Assembly (NCBI GenBank): GCA_900110015.1
Contig: FOCD01000001.1
Span: 372,001 to 436,000, forward strand
Origin: Terribacillus saccharophilus
GTDB lineage: Bacteria; Bacillota; Bacilli; Bacillales; Amphibacillaceae
DNA: 64,000 bases
Direction: 5' to 3'
Shown here: positions 52,306-62,680 of the stretch, piece by piece
How positions within the stretch are numbered: position 1 is the first letter of the stretch
Layout: every line of letters begins with the position of its first letter
Position numbers and translations under genes: made by a program
Notes under the pieces: generated by a model
Told to the model about the DNA's origin: nothing
The model's database searches: none
What the model saw: only the letters and a program-made list of their open reading frames with translations

Positions 52306-53652
52306 ATGAGTGATGACCGTTATTTGACCGTGACTGCCTTGACCCGCTATATGAAGCGAAAGCTGGAAACGGACAAGCATTTGAAGGATATATGGCTAAG
52401 AGCTGAAATATCAAACTTCAAACATCACAGCCGCGGTCATATGTATATGACGTTGAAAGATGACGGAGCACGGATTCAGTCTGTCATGTTTGCAAGTCAA
52501 AACAAAGGAATGAAATTTGTTCCCGAAAACGGGATGACCGTTCTGATCCGCGGAGAAATAGGCTTATATGAGCCACAGGGCCAATATCAGCTTTATATTC
52601 AGCATATGGAACCAGATGGTGTAGGAGCGCTGTATCAAGCTTATGAACAGCTGAAAGAGAAGCTGGAAAGAGAAGGCTTATTTTCTGCTACTCACAAAAA
52701 ACCGCTCCCGGAATATCCGGAGCATATTGGAGTCATTACATCCCCAACCGGTGCTGCTGTGAGGGATATTTTGACAACGATCAAAAGGCGGTATCCAATT
52801 GTTAAAGTAACGATTCTGCCTGTATCTGTCCAAGGTGATCGATCAGCTCCGTCGCTTGTGCAGGCTCTCTCTTATGCTGAAGAACATGATTTCGATGTGC
52901 TGATCATCGGAAGAGGTGGCGGCTCGATTGAAGAGCTTTGGAGCTTTAATGAGGAAATAGTTGCACGTGCTATCCACAGGGTAAGTATCCCGATTATTTC
53001 TGCAGTTGGTCATGAAACGGACTTCACTATCAGTGATTTTGTTGCCGATGTCAGAGCAGCTACTCCGACCGGCGCTGCTGAATTGGCAGTTCCAGCGCGT
53101 GAAGAACTGCTGCATCGTTTAGTGCAGTTGTCTAACAGGATGCATTATGTTGTCCGTCAAGGCTACAATCAAGAAGCAAACCGATTGGCAAAACTTCGAG
53201 GTTCTTATGCATTTCGTTATCCTGAGCAGCTTCTAAGGCAGAAGGAAATAGAACTGGACAAGCTTTCCGATCGATTAAGCAGAGCGGGTACGACTGCTGT
53301 GTCGGCAAGGCAGCAACAATTTACCACATTGGTCAATCGCCTTTCGCTTGTTCATCCAGGTAAACAGGTACAAAATTATGATCAGCAGCTTACTGCCCTG
53401 CAAGCTAGATTAAAGCAAGCAATGGATAAAAAGCATGAAAGAGAACAGCAAAAGTTTCTTCATCAAATAAACAAGCTTTCTTTATTGAATCCATTGGAAA
53501 CGATGAAGCGAGGATACAGTATTTCGTACAAACAAGATACCCTTCTAAAGAGTGTTGATCAGGTTACTAAAGGCGATGATGTGCAAATCCATCTGGAGGA
53601 TGGCACGATAGATTGTATTGTCAAGGAAGTGAAGGAGGATACAAATGGCTGA
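52306..53652 (+). CDS. xseA: Exodeoxyribonuclease VII large subunit
   Basis: The 448-residue protein has an N-terminal OB-fold ([16 protein letters not shown]), the catalytic XseA core with [20 protein letters not shown] and [15 protein letters not shown] and [28 protein letters not shown], and a long C-terminal coiled coil (about 280-410). With XseB it degrades single-stranded DNA from both ends. It overlaps xseB by 8 bases. Confidence 0.95.
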   Translation: MSDDRYLTVTALTRYMKRKLETDKHLKDIWLRAEISNFKHHSRGHMYMTLKDDGARIQSVMFASQNKGMKFVPENGMTVLIRGEIGLYEPQGQYQLYIQHMEPDGVGALYQAYEQLKEKLEREGLFSATHKKPLPEYPEHIGVITSPTGAAVRDILTTIKRRYPIVKVTILPVSVQGDRSAPSLVQALSYAEEHDFDVLIIGRGGGSIEELWSFNEEIVARAIHRVSIPIISAVGHETDFTISDFVADVRAATPTGAAELAVPAREELLHRLVQLSNRMHYVVRQGYNQEANRLAKLRGSYAFRYPEQLLRQKEIELDKLSDRLSRAGTTAVSARQQQFTTLVNRLSLVHPGKQVQNYDQQLTALQARLKQAMDKKHEREQQKFLHQINKLSLLNPLETMKRGYSISYKQDTLLKSVDQVTKGDDVQIHLEDGTIDCIVKEVKEDTNG

Positions 53653-53878
53653 GGAGAAAAAACAGAGCTTTGAAGAAGCGATGCAGCAGTTGGAGGAGAT
53701 TGTGAGCAAGCTTGAGCAAGGAGATGTCCCGCTTGAGCAGGCGATCGGCTATTATCAAGAAGGTATGAAGCTTTCCAAAATCTGTGGAGATAAGCTCGAG
53801 CAAGTCGAGAAGCAAATGGTGGAAATTGTGAATAATGCCGGCGAAACCGAGCCATTCACTGTACAGGAGGAAGAATAA
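53645..53878 (+). CDS. xseB: Exodeoxyribonuclease VII small subunit
   Basis: A 77-residue helical hairpin protein with the family core [37 protein letters not shown]. Several XseB copies coat the XseA coiled coil. GAAGGAGG precedes the ATG within the end of xseA. The stop abuts the ispA start. Confidence 0.94.
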   Translation: MAEEKKQSFEEAMQQLEEIVSKLEQGDVPLEQAIGYYQEGMKLSKICGDKLEQVEKQMVEIVNNAGETEPFTVQEEE

Positions 53879-54766
53879 GTGAGTGAAGCGTTGCAGGATT
53901 ACTTGAAAGCAGAGCAGCAGCAGCTAAACGAGTACATGATGGATTTGCTCGAAAGTGACAACATGCTTCCAAACTCTTTAGCAGAATCTGTTTTATATAG
54001 CATGCGAGCTGGAGGCAAGCGGCTGCGTCCAATCCTGATGCGGGCAGCGTTTGAATCTTTCGGCGGACGTGGCGAAAAAGTCCTTCCAGTCGCTGCTGCG
54101 CTTGAAATGGTGCACACCTACTCTTTGATTCATGATGATCTTCCTGCTATGGATGATGATGATTATCGCCGCGGACAGCTGACAAACCATAAGAAATTTG
54201 GGGAAGCAACAGCGATTCTTGCAGGAGATGCACTTCTTACAAGAAGTTTCTCTGTCATCGGGCAAGCCACAGGGCTTCAGCCGGAGGAAAAAGTATACCT
54301 GATGTCTTATTTGTCTGAAGCTGCAGGTCCAACGGGTATGATTGCTGGGCAAACTTTGGATATGGAAGCAGAAGATAAAGAAAGTACGCTGGATGAATTA
54401 GAGCAAATACATAATCTAAAAACGGGTAAGTTATTAACATATGCAATTGTTGCCGGTGCTTATCTAGCCGGAGTTAAACCAGAAACTCTAGAGCTGATGA
54501 AACAGTTCGGTACTTACATCGGTCTGATTTTCCAGGTGCAGGATGATATCCTGGATGTAACAGGGGACGCTTCTGTCCTTGGAAAACCAGTCGGCAGTGA
54601 TGAAGGAAACAAGAAGAGCACGTATCCTAAGCTGCTTGGACTTGACGGAGCGAAGGCGCAAATGGACAAATACGTTAATCTGGCCCATCATTGTCTGGAA
54701 CAAGCGGAAATCAAGGATTCCAGATTGCATGAGCTTACCATTTATCTGAGCAGAAGGACGAGCTGA
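53879..54766 (+). CDS. ispA: Farnesyl diphosphate synthase (polyprenyl synthetase)
   Basis: The 295-residue protein has both Asp-rich motifs: DDLPAMDDDDYRRG (FARM, with the insert of type II enzymes) and QVQDDILDVTGD (SARM). GGKRLRP binds the isoprenyl diphosphate. It condenses IPP and DMAPP to farnesyl diphosphate for cell-wall lipid carriers and quinones. The GTG start immediately follows the xseB stop; AGGAGGAAG lies at the end of xseB. dxs follows after a terminator. Confidence 0.95.
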   Translation: MSEALQDYLKAEQQQLNEYMMDLLESDNMLPNSLAESVLYSMRAGGKRLRPILMRAAFESFGGRGEKVLPVAAALEMVHTYSLIHDDLPAMDDDDYRRGQLTNHKKFGEATAILAGDALLTRSFSVIGQATGLQPEEKVYLMSYLSEAAGPTGMIAGQTLDMEAEDKESTLDELEQIHNLKTGKLLTYAIVAGAYLAGVKPETLELMKQFGTYIGLIFQVQDDILDVTGDASVLGKPVGSDEGNKKSTYPKLLGLDGAKAQMDKYVNLAHHCLEQAEIKDSRLHELTIYLSRRTS

Positions 54767-54853
54767 CTGTTATTGATTGTAAGCTAATAGCCAACTGTGA
54801 TATATTGCTACTAGGAATATAGGACAGAACTGATACGTACGAACATAGAAAAC

Positions 54854-54886
54854 GCCGTTATCACATATGTGCTAGCGGCTCTTTTT
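54854..54886 (+). terminator. Terminator after ispA
   Basis: GCCGTTA-T-CAC pairs with GTG-C-TAGCGGC around ATAT, one mismatch, followed by CTTTTT. The remaining 54887-55055 has a small CTGCAC/GTGCAG hairpin (54897-54915) and no gene. Confidence 0.85.
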
Positions 54887-55055
54887 AAATAGGCTCCTGC
54901 ACGGCCGCAGTGCAGAAATTGTCTGAAATTGAGGTAGGGGAGATAGAAACAGGGTATAAAACCTACAGGATTGATTTCTTCGTCCGGCGCAGAAATGTAC
55001 CTATTCATACTATGCTGTCAGGCTGATCAAGCCGGTGACAAAAGGGGAAGGTTAT

Positions 55056-56951
55056 ATGGATTTAACAGCAATTAAGAACCCGGCATTCTTGAAGGAAATG
55101 TCAAATGAGGAGCTAAGTGAACTTGCAGCTAGCATCCGGACATTTCTGATTGAAAAGCTGTCCGTCACAGGAGGACATCTTGGTGCGAATCTTGGTGTCG
55201 TGGAACTCACGCTAGCACTGCATAAAGCATTCAACAGTCCGCAGGATAAATTTATCTGGGATGTAGGGCACCAAGCATACATTCACAAGATATTGACCGG
55301 CAGAACCGCTGACTTTGAAACATTACGCCAATATAAAGGCATGTGCGGCTTTCCGAAACGGATCGAGAGTGAACACGATGTATGGGAAACAGGACATAGC
55401 TCTACATCCCTTTCTGCTGCAATGGGAATGGCGACAGCAAGAGATATGATGGATGAGAATTATGAGGTCGTGCCGATTATTGGAGATGGTGCTCTTACTG
55501 GCGGAATGGCTTTGGAAGCGCTCAACAATATCGGTGATGAGAAAAAGAATATCACCGTCATTCTTAATGATAATGAGATGTCTATTGCGAATAATGTGGG
55601 TGCGCTGCATCATGTTTTAGGAAGAATGCGCAGTGCAGGTAAGTACAAGCGTGCGAAGGATGAAATGGAAACGCTACTTAAAAAGATTCCAGCTGTTGGC
55701 GGTAAGCTTGCTACCGCAGCAGAACGAATGAAAGATAGCATGAAGTATTTCATGGTTCCTGGCATGTTCTTCGAAGAACTAGGTTTCACCTATTTCGGAC
55801 CTGTTGACGGCCATAACTTCCAAGACCTTGAAGAAGCAATAAATTACGCTAAAAAGACAAAAGGACCTAAAATCATCCATGTTGTTACCCAAAAAGGAAA
55901 AGGGTATCATCCTGCTGAAAGTGACAAAACAGACAATTGGCATGGAGTCGGACCATATAAAATTGAATCAGGTGAAAAGATTAAAAGCTCCGCTACGGCA
56001 CCTGCCTGGAGTAAGGTAATCAGTGAAGCTGTTCTTGAGAAAGCGCGTACGGATAAACGGATTGCAGTAATTACTCCAGCCATGATTCTTGGTTCCAAGC
56101 TAGAAAACTTCAAAAAAGAAATGCCAGATCGTCTTTTTGATGTCGGGATAGCTGAGCAGCATGCTACAACGATGGCGGCTGGTATGGCAACACAAGGTGT
56201 AAAACCTTTCCTTGCCATTTATTCCACTTTCCTGCAGCGGGCTTACGATCAGTTGCTTCATGATATTGCAAGACAAAATCTCAATGTCTTTGTTGGAATT
56301 GATCGAGCAGGTTTTGTTGGAGCTGATGGGGAGACACATCAAGGTGTATACGACATCTCGTTCCTACGAGCAATGCCGAATTTCACCATTATGATGCCAA
56401 AAGACGAAAATGAAGCGCAGCACATGGTTCATACAGCGTTGGCACATGAAGATGGTCCTATTGCTCTGCGTTACCCGCGTGGAAACGCACTCGGTGTACC
56501 AGTAGATGAAGCAACTCATGCATTACCTATTGGAAGCTGGGAAGTGCTAAAAGAAGGTACGGATGCTGTTATCCTGACATTTGGGACAACGATTCCACTT
56601 GCAATAGATGCAAGTGAGTCAATCGCTGCGGACGGTATTTCTGTTCGTGTTGTGAATGCTCGTTTTATCAAACCAATGGACGAAGCAATGCTGCATGAAA
56701 TTTTCTCTTCTGATTTACCGATACTGACTATTGAAGAAGCTGCGTTAAAAGGCGGTTTCGGCAGTGGCGTGATGGAATTCGCTGAAGAAAATGGCTACAA
56801 TGCGTCTTCTGTCAGACGATTGGGTATACCTGATTACTTTGTTGAACATGGAAGTGTACCGGAACAAATGGAGGAAGTTGGATTAACGAAGGAAAATACA
56901 ATCGACAGACTCCGTAAAATAGTAAGAATGAATGAAGAGCAAAGGGCTTGA
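55056..56951 (+). CDS. dxs: 1-deoxy-D-xylulose-5-phosphate synthase
   Basis: The 631-residue transketolase-like enzyme starts [16 protein letters not shown] and has the TPP-binding [18 protein letters not shown], the N-terminal [13 protein letters not shown] and the central [18 protein letters not shown]. It condenses pyruvate and glyceraldehyde-3-phosphate to start the MEP isoprenoid pathway, supplying ispA next door. The ATG at 55056 follows GGGGAAGG; the longer frame from 55035 lacks an RBS. No clear promoter is seen in the gap after ispA. Confidence 0.95.
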   Translation: MDLTAIKNPAFLKEMSNEELSELAASIRTFLIEKLSVTGGHLGANLGVVELTLALHKAFNSPQDKFIWDVGHQAYIHKILTGRTADFETLRQYKGMCGFPKRIESEHDVWETGHSSTSLSAAMGMATARDMMDENYEVVPIIGDGALTGGMALEALNNIGDEKKNITVILNDNEMSIANNVGALHHVLGRMRSAGKYKRAKDEMETLLKKIPAVGGKLATAAERMKDSMKYFMVPGMFFEELGFTYFGPVDGHNFQDLEEAINYAKKTKGPKIIHVVTQKGKGYHPAESDKTDNWHGVGPYKIESGEKIKSSATAPAWSKVISEAVLEKARTDKRIAVITPAMILGSKLENFKKEMPDRLFDVGIAEQHATTMAAGMATQGVKPFLAIYSTFLQRAYDQLLHDIARQNLNVFVGIDRAGFVGADGETHQGVYDISFLRAMPNFTIMMPKDENEAQHMVHTALAHEDGPIALRYPRGNALGVPVDEATHALPIGSWEVLKEGTDAVILTFGTTIPLAIDASESIAADGISVRVVNARFIKPMDEAMLHEIFSSDLPILTIEEAALKGGFGSGVMEFAEENGYNASSVRRLGIPDYFVEHGSVPEQMEEVGLTKENTIDRLRKIVRMNEEQRA

Positions 56952-56955
56952 GTGA

Positions 56956-57813
56956 ATGGCAAAAGTGAGATTGGATGTTCTCCTCGTTGATAGGGGACTT
57001 ATCGAAACAAGAGAAAAGGCAAAACGGACAATCATGGCTGGACTCGTATATTCCGGCCAAGATCGTCTTGATAAACCTGGCATGAAGGTTGACGAAACAG
57101 CTGACCTTACTGTGAAAGGCAAAGTCATTCCGTATGTAGGTCGTGGCGGATTGAAATTGGAGAAAGCTCTAGATTATTTCGAAATCGATGTTGAAGGACG
57201 GACAATGGTTGACATCGGTTCTTCTACTGGAGGCTTTACAGACTGTGCTTTGCAGCGAGGTGCTGCTCGCAGCTACGCAATCGACGTTGGTTATAATCAG
57301 CTCGACTGGAAGCTCCGGAATGATCCACGTGTTGTTGTAATGGAAAGAACGAATTTCCGTTATGTTACACCAGATATGCTGACAGAAGGACTGCCGAATT
57401 TTGCGTCGATTGATGTATCTTTCATTTCCTTGCGCCTGATTCTACCTGCATTGAAGGAGATTTTAGCGCCAGGCAGTGATATTGTCGCGCTCATTAAACC
57501 TCAATTTGAAGCAGGACGTGAGCAGGTAGGCAGAAAAGGAATTGTGCGTGATCGGAAAGTGCATTTTGAAGTACTGGAGGATACACTGAAATTCAGTGAA
57601 TCACTCGGTTTTCAGTATGAAGGACTGACTTTTTCGCCAATAACTGGAGGAGACGGCAATATCGAATTTTTAGCCCACTTAGCATGGGGTAAAGATACTG
57701 CAGCTGATTTCCCTGATACAGAAGCGATTAAATCAGTCGTTGACGATGCGCATCAGCAATTATCTGCGAAAAAAGGCGTGTCGGAGAAAGCGATGGAGGA
57801 AGACAATGAGTAA
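56956..57813 (+). CDS. yqxC: TlyA family rRNA methyltransferase YqxC
   Basis: The 285-residue protein has an N-terminal S4 RNA-binding domain ([26 protein letters not shown]) and an FtsJ/RrmJ-like SAM methyltransferase domain ([41 protein letters not shown]). TlyA-type enzymes methylate ribosomal RNA 2'-O positions; the old name hemolysin is misleading. It lies 4 bases after dxs and overlaps argR by 8 bases, as in B. subtilis. Confidence 0.92.
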   Translation: MAKVRLDVLLVDRGLIETREKAKRTIMAGLVYSGQDRLDKPGMKVDETADLTVKGKVIPYVGRGGLKLEKALDYFEIDVEGRTMVDIGSSTGGFTDCALQRGAARSYAIDVGYNQLDWKLRNDPRVVVMERTNFRYVTPDMLTEGLPNFASIDVSFISLRLILPALKEILAPGSDIVALIKPQFEAGREQVGRKGIVRDRKVHFEVLEDTLKFSESLGFQYEGLTFSPITGGDGNIEFLAHLAWGKDTAADFPDTEAIKSVVDDAHQQLSAKKGVSEKAMEEDNE

Positions 57814-58255
57814 AATTCAACGACATATCAAAATTCGTGAGCTGATTACAAACAATGATATTGAAACACAGGACGAGCTAGTAGACCATCTGAAGGATTT
57901 AGGATTCAATGTGACACAAGCTACCGTTTCCCGTGATATTAAGGAATTGCACCTTGTCAAAGTTCCGACCTTTGAGGGTGCTTACAAATACAGCTTGCCT
58001 GCAGACAATCGGTTCAATCCGCTTGAAAAACTGAAGCGGCTTATCATGGATGCTTTTGTGAGTATTGATACGACGAGTCATTTTATTGTACTCAAAACAC
58101 TTCCTGGTAATGGGAACGCGCTTGCTGTTCTTTTAGATAACCTGGATTGGGATGAGATTCTCGGTACGATTAGCGGTGATGACACGATTCTGATCATTTG
58201 CCGTACGGAAGCTGATACAGAATTTGTGAAAGATAAACTGCTGGCCATGCTGTAA
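57806..58255 (+). CDS. argR: Arginine repressor ArgR/AhrC
   Basis: The 149-residue protein has an N-terminal winged helix ([31 protein letters not shown]) and a C-terminal oligomerisation domain with the arginine-binding [31 protein letters not shown]. It represses arginine synthesis genes and activates catabolism when arginine is bound. ATG at 57806 after ATGGAGGAAG inside yqxC; a longer frame upstream is spurious. Known as ahrC in B. subtilis. Confidence 0.95.
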   Translation: MSKIQRHIKIRELITNNDIETQDELVDHLKDLGFNVTQATVSRDIKELHLVKVPTFEGAYKYSLPADNRFNPLEKLKRLIMDAFVSIDTTSHFIVLKTLPGNGNALAVLLDNLDWDEILGTISGDDTILIICRTEADTEFVKDKLLAML

Positions 58256-58279
58256 ACGGAAGTGAAATGAGGGGATACC

Positions 58280-60004
58280 ATGCTTACAGAACTTTCGATT
58301 AAGGATTTTGCAATTATTGACCAAATACGGATACATTTTAAAGAAGGGCTTACTGTGCTGACTGGAGAAACGGGAGCAGGTAAGTCTATTGTCATTGATG
58401 CAGTCCAGCTGCTTAGCGGCGGAAGAGGGTCGGTTGAATTCATCCGCCACGGTCAGAAAAAAGCCGAGCTGGAAGGCCTTTTTATCATTGACTCACCTGA
58501 TCACCCTATTTATGCTATTGGTGCTCAGTTTGGTGTGGATATTGATGATGGAATGGTTGTGCTGGAGCGTACCATGACGACAAGCGGAAAAAGTATTTGT
58601 CGTGTAAATGGCAAGCTGGTGACTTTGGCTATATTACGTGAATTCGGCAAGTCATTAATCGATATTCATACGCAGCACGAAACCCAATCTTTAATGGATG
58701 CAGATAAGCATATAGAGCTTTTGGATTTGTACGATGCAGAAGCGATTGGTAAAGCAAGGGAAGCCTATATGCTTCAATTCAAAGAACTTCAAAAATTGAA
58801 AAAACGCTACAAAGAATGGAATACCAATGAACAGGAAATGGCCCAGCGTCTTGACTTACTTAAATTTCAATACAATGAATTGAAAGAAGCGGAACTTCAG
58901 CCTGGTGAAGACGAACAGCTTACAGAAGAGCGTACAAAGCTAATGAATTATGAACGAATTTATCAATCGCTTCATGATGCGTATAACGCACTTTACGGTG
59001 AGCAAAAAGGATTGGACTGGGTAGGGCATGCTTTAGCTAGTCTTGAATCGGCTAGTTCCTATGATGATGATATACAGAAGCACCATCAGATGATCAGTGA
59101 ACAATATTATTTGATGGAGGATCTCACATTCCAGCTGAGCAGTCAGCTTGATTCGCTTTCTTACAATCCAGAACGATTGAATGAAATTGAAATGCGCTTG
59201 AATGAAATAAGCCGGTTGAAAAAGAAGTATGGCCAATCGGTCGAAGAAATTTTAGAATATGCAGCGAGTATTGAAGATCAGATCGATCAGATTCAGAATC
59301 GAGACTCCCACATTCATCAGTTGGAGCAGCAGATAGAGGATCTTGGAGAAGATGCAATGCTTGAGGCAAAGCAGCTTCATGACCTCCGTGTTCAAGCGGC
59401 TGTCCAGTTAACAGACGCTATTCACGAGGAACTGAAGGATCTGTATTTGGAAAAAGCTCGTTTTCATGTTGATGTACAGTTAAAGAATGGGAATTCTGGT
59501 GATCCAGAATTGAATGGTAAGCCTGTCCAGTTGACCGCAGACGGTTTTGACGCGATTACATTCCATATCTCTACCAACCCTGGTGAGCCTTTGAAGGAAC
59601 TGCACAAAGTTGCTTCAGGAGGGGAATTATCTCGTATCATGCTGGCGCTGAAGCGTATTTTCTCAAGACATCAAGGAGTGACAAGTGTCATTTTTGATGA
59701 AGTGGATACAGGAGTGAGTGGCCGTGTCGCCCAGGCGATAGGAGAGAAGATATATGGTATCTCTGTTGGCTCGCAGGTATTGTGTATTACCCATTTGCCA
59801 CAGGTAGCCTCAATGGCGGATACACATTTATTAATTGAAAAGCATGTTGAAAACAACAGTACGCATACGTCTGTGACTGAACTTGGTCAAGACACTGCTG
59901 TCGAAGAAATCAGCAGAATGATGACTGGAACAGTGCTCACTGAAAAGACCAAAGAGCATGCAAGAGAACTGATAACTCTTGCTGGACAATACAAACAATC
60001 ATGA
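58280..60004 (+). CDS. recN: DNA repair protein RecN
   Basis: The 574-residue SMC-like protein has Walker A GETGAGKSIVIDA at about residue 30, a long coiled coil (about 155-370) and a C-terminal signature ASGGELSRIMLALK and Walker B VIFDEVDTGVSGRVAQAIG. RecN assembles at double-strand breaks and is also needed for efficient transformation. ATG after GAGGGG. It is the last gene of the dxs-yqxC-argR-recN run and ends at a terminator. Confidence 0.96.
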   Translation: MLTELSIKDFAIIDQIRIHFKEGLTVLTGETGAGKSIVIDAVQLLSGGRGSVEFIRHGQKKAELEGLFIIDSPDHPIYAIGAQFGVDIDDGMVVLERTMTTSGKSICRVNGKLVTLAILREFGKSLIDIHTQHETQSLMDADKHIELLDLYDAEAIGKAREAYMLQFKELQKLKKRYKEWNTNEQEMAQRLDLLKFQYNELKEAELQPGEDEQLTEERTKLMNYERIYQSLHDAYNALYGEQKGLDWVGHALASLESASSYDDDIQKHHQMISEQYYLMEDLTFQLSSQLDSLSYNPERLNEIEMRLNEISRLKKKYGQSVEEILEYAASIEDQIDQIQNRDSHIHQLEQQIEDLGEDAMLEAKQLHDLRVQAAVQLTDAIHEELKDLYLEKARFHVDVQLKNGNSGDPELNGKPVQLTADGFDAITFHISTNPGEPLKELHKVASGGELSRIMLALKRIFSRHQGVTSVIFDEVDTGVSGRVAQAIGEKIYGISVGSQVLCITHLPQVASMADTHLLIEKHVENNSTHTSVTELGQDTAVEEISRMMTGTVLTEKTKEHARELITLAGQYKQS

Positions 60005-60029
60005 TCCTGCCAAGTATGGCAGGATTTTT
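60004..60029 (+). terminator. Terminator after recN
   Basis: A perfect 9-bp stem ATCCTGCCA / TGGCAGGAT with a 4-base loop AGTA and five T residues. Confidence 0.92.
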
Positions 60030-60090
60030 CGTTTTAAATAAAGGAAAAGATAGGCGCTTTTTCTGATGTTTTCTGGGTTTAAAAAGCGTC

Positions 60091-60120
60091 TGTGAAAGTC
60101 AAACTAGAAGTACATAAACA
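60091..60120 (+). promoter_or_regulatory. Possible forespore (sigma-F/G type) promoter of spoIVB
   Basis: TGTGAAA (60091-60097) and CATAAACA (60113-60120), 15 bases apart, resemble the forespore sigma consensus and lie 43 bases before spoIVB, a known sigma-G target. The -35 is a weak match. A GGCGCTTTTT/AAAAAGCGTC inverted repeat (60053-60062, 60081-60090) lies just upstream. Confidence 0.4.
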
Positions 60121-60162
60121 AGCATGAACTGCTGTGGGGTAGGACTTCTAGGAGATGAGAAA

Positions 60163-61428
60163 ATGAAGAATAAGGTAGCAGCACTGCGCATCATCATTGG
60201 TCTTTGTCTGCTGGCTCTATTGGTAGCCGCACCATTGACAAAACCAGTACAGTCCTTTTTGAGCATACCCAAAACAATGACTTTGTTTTCAAATAACGAT
60301 CTTTCTGATGCTCTTCCGGCCTTTGGTGACGGAGAGGCTGTGGAAGCCATTGACCAAGAGGTCTTTCAGGGCCAATCAACAGGCAAGCAAGACCTTGTTT
60401 ACACGGTAGGCAGTATACCTGTCAAAAAGGTATCTGTTGATGTATTGAAAGATATCCGTATTGTTCCTGGAGGACATTCAGTAGGAGTTAAGCTTCATAC
60501 ATTAGGTGTGCTTGTTGTCGGTCATCACCAAGTAAGAACTGCCGAAACTAGTGTATCTCCTGGAGAAGATGCAGCTATCTATACTGGGGATATTCTCTTG
60601 AAAATTGATGAGAAGGAAATCCACAGGATGGAAGAAGTTGCTCCGATGATCGAAAAAGCAGGTAAAGCGGGTAAGCCTGTCAGCATTGAAGTGAAACGCG
60701 GCAGCCAAGTTTTAACCACTGAACTCAATCCTGCACTGGACGATAAGGATAAGCAGTACAGAATGGGTCTTTATATCCGTGATTCAGCAGCTGGTATTGG
60801 TACGATGACCTTTTACGATCCTGCATCAAAAAACTATGGTGCATTAGGCCATGTTATATCGGATATGGATACACAAAAGCCTATTGAGATTCATGATGGT
60901 ACAATCGTCAGATCTAATGTTACGAGCATTCAAAAAGGAAACAATGGCAAACCAGGAGAAAAACTCGCTGAATTCAGCATGAACCGCAATTATATCGGAA
61001 CTATCACGAAAAATAGCCCATTTGGTATTTTTGGCAAACTGGAAAGTGATATGCGTCAGAATGAGGAAGAAAAAGCACTTCCAATTGCTTTAAGCGAGGA
61101 CGTTAAAAAAGGACCGGCAGTTATCCGCACAGTAGTGGATGGCGAAAAGATTGAAGAATTCGATGTGGAAATCGTCAATAGCGTACCGCAGGATCATCCC
61201 GCAACAAAAGGTATGATCATCAAGGTTACTGACAAACGTCTGCTAGCTAAAACAGGCGGAATCGTCCAAGGGATGAGTGGTAGTCCGATCATTCAGGATG
61301 GCAAACTAATTGGTGCTGTTACACACGTATTCGTCAATGACCCGACGTCCGGCTACGGGGTGCACATCGAATGGATGCTGCAGGAAGCAGGCATCGACAT
61401 CTACAAAAGTGATAAAAAAGCAAGCTGA
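60163..61428 (+). CDS. spoIVB: SpoIVB signalling serine peptidase
   Basis: From the ATG at 60163 (AGGAGATGA before it) the protein is 421 residues. It has an N-terminal membrane anchor (about 5-25), a PDZ domain (about 110-200) and an S55 peptidase domain with His in GALGHVISD near residue 230 and the nucleophile Ser in VQGMSGSPI near 372. SpoIVB is secreted from the forespore and triggers pro-sigma-K activation by cleaving SpoIVFA. Its place before spo0A is universal in Bacillus. The reading frame is intact. Confidence 0.95.
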   Translation: MKNKVAALRIIIGLCLLALLVAAPLTKPVQSFLSIPKTMTLFSNNDLSDALPAFGDGEAVEAIDQEVFQGQSTGKQDLVYTVGSIPVKKVSVDVLKDIRIVPGGHSVGVKLHTLGVLVVGHHQVRTAETSVSPGEDAAIYTGDILLKIDEKEIHRMEEVAPMIEKAGKAGKPVSIEVKRGSQVLTTELNPALDDKDKQYRMGLYIRDSAAGIGTMTFYDPASKNYGALGHVISDMDTQKPIEIHDGTIVRSNVTSIQKGNNGKPGEKLAEFSMNRNYIGTITKNSPFGIFGKLESDMRQNEEEKALPIALSEDVKKGPAVIRTVVDGEKIEEFDVEIVNSVPQDHPATKGMIIKVTDKRLLAKTGGIVQGMSGSPIIQDGKLIGAVTHVFVNDPTSGYGVHIEWMLQEAGIDIYKSDKKAS

Positions 61429-61434
61429 TGAAGG

Positions 61435-61476
61435 CAATTCCTGTTCGTTTACGAATAGGATTGTCTTTTTCTTTTT
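61435..61476 (+). terminator. Terminator after spoIVB
   Basis: CAATTCCTGTTCG pairs with CGAATAGGATTG (12 bp with one bulge) around a short loop, followed by TCTTTTTCTTTTT. Confidence 0.82.
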
Positions 61477-61538
61477 CAAGTCATACGGTATACTGTAAAG
61501 ACAAGAAACACCTGTTCGGAACAGGCTGCGTCGCATGC

Positions 61539-61627
61539 TGTCGAATGATGGGCAGGGTTACATACTCTGGAAATAAAAGCGAGGTTTTTTTCAATTTGGC
61601 AGGAATTGACCTTGATGTGTCGAAACT
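61539..61627 (+). promoter_or_regulatory. spo0A control region: two 0A boxes and a sigma-H promoter
   Basis: TGTCGAA, the Spo0A-binding heptamer, occurs at 61539-61545 and 61618-61624. AGGAATT (61601-61607) and GTCGAAACT (61619-61627), 11 bases apart, match the sigma-H consensus (RNAGGAWWW, RNNGAATWW) and overlap the second 0A box, the arrangement of the B. subtilis spo0A Ps promoter. A possible vegetative -10 TATACT lies at 61489-61494. Confidence 0.75.
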
Positions 61628-61669
61628 ATAACGTGGAATCATAAGGGATATTAAGGGAGGAAGCTGGGA

Positions 61670-62455
61670 ATGGATAAGATTAAAGCAGTTTTGGTCGATG
61701 ACAATCGAGAGCTTGTGCAGCTTATGGAGGAATACTTTGAAGACCAATCCGATATAGAGGTAATTGGAACAGCTTATAATGGAAAAGATTGTTTAGATAT
61801 GCTGGAAGATATCCAGCCGGATGTCGTTGTACTCGACATCATCATGCCGCATGTCGATGGACTGGCTGTTCTTCGTACATTAAGAGAAAGAACATCCGCA
61901 CCGATGCCGCATGTAATCATGCTGACAGCTTTCGGTTAAGAAGAAGTAACGAAGAAGGCAGTCGATCTCGGCGCTGCTTATTTCATCCTTAAGCCCTTCG
62001 ACCTTGAGAACCTTGCGGCACAGATCCGTCAGGTAAGCGGATATGGCGGAAGTTATGAATCAAGTCCAATTCGCGTAAAAGAGAAAAAACGCGATAAAAA
62101 GCCGAATCTGGAAGCGAGTATCACCAATATCATCCATGAAATCGGTGTGCCGGCGCACATCAAGGGTTATATGTACCTGCGTGAAGCAATTACAATGGTT
62201 TATAATGATATTGACTTGCTTGGTTCTATCACGAAGGTTCTTTATCCGGACATTGCTAAAACATATAATACAACAGCTTCCCGAGTGGAAAGAGCAATCC
62301 GCCATGCAATTGAAGTTGCTTGGAACCGTGGAAATATGGATAGCATCTCCTCTCTATTTGGATACACAGTCAGCATTTCTAAAGCGAAGCCGACGAACTC
62401 TGAGTTCATTGCAATGGTAGCAGATCGTCTGCGTCTTGAGCATCGTGCCAGTTGA
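61670..62455 (+). pseudogene. spo0A: spo0A with an in-frame TAA stop at codon 90
   Basis: Read through, the frame encodes a full-length Spo0A: receiver domain with Asp10, Asp11 and the phosphorylation site Asp56 (VVVLDIIMP), Lys108 (FILKPFD), then the DNA-binding domain with the highly conserved [32 protein letters not shown] helices and the ending LEHRAS. But codon 90 (61937-61939) is TAA between TAFG and EEVTKKAV; the family has Gln (CAA) there, so one C-to-T change explains it. The product would be an 89-residue fragment lacking the end of the receiver and all DNA binding. The downstream frame is undamaged, and no in-frame start with an RBS lies upstream of the DNA-binding domain. A sequencing error cannot be excluded. 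GGGAGGAAGC precedes the ATG. Confidence 0.9.
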
Positions 62456-62524
62456 GGCTGAAATAGAATAATTAAAATAAAGAGACCGAAAAACTTCACC
62501 ATCACTAGTTTATTTTATAGTGTT

Positions 62525-62564
62525 AACGCTTCTGTTTATCAATCGTGATAAGGGAGGCGTTTTT
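62525..62564 (+). terminator. Terminator after spo0A
   Basis: AACGCTTCTGTTTATCA pairs with TGATAAGGGAGGCGTT (16 bp, one bulge, G-T pairs) around ATCG, followed by TTTTT. Confidence 0.88.
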
Positions 62565-62591
62565 ATTTTGGATTATTATATGGTTACACAG

Positions 62592-62620
62592 TTGACTAAC
62601 GGCCACTTAAAGGGTATACA
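62592..62620 (+). promoter_or_regulatory. Sigma-A promoter of the DMT permease gene
   Basis: TTGACT (62592-62597) and TATACA (62615-62620) with a 17-base spacer, near consensus. It implies a leader of about 110 bases before the ATG. Confidence 0.75.
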
Positions 62621-62680
62621 ATAGAACTATCGTTAGAGAGAGGAAGATACATACGAACAACAATTGTTATAATTCTTTAC

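Noticed and set aside
51868-52380. 170-codon minus-strand frame inside folD/xseA
   Set aside because: Antisense to two conserved genes; composition mirrors them and no start signal is present.
61789-61992. Frameshift explanation for the interrupted spo0A
   Set aside because: Conserved residues on both sides of the TAA are in the same frame, so only one codon is affected.
62147-62455. Separate gene for the Spo0A DNA-binding domain starting at the GTG at 62147
   Set aside because: It begins inside the effector domain, has no ribosome binding site, and is in frame with the upstream spo0A; a nonsense-split single gene is simpler.
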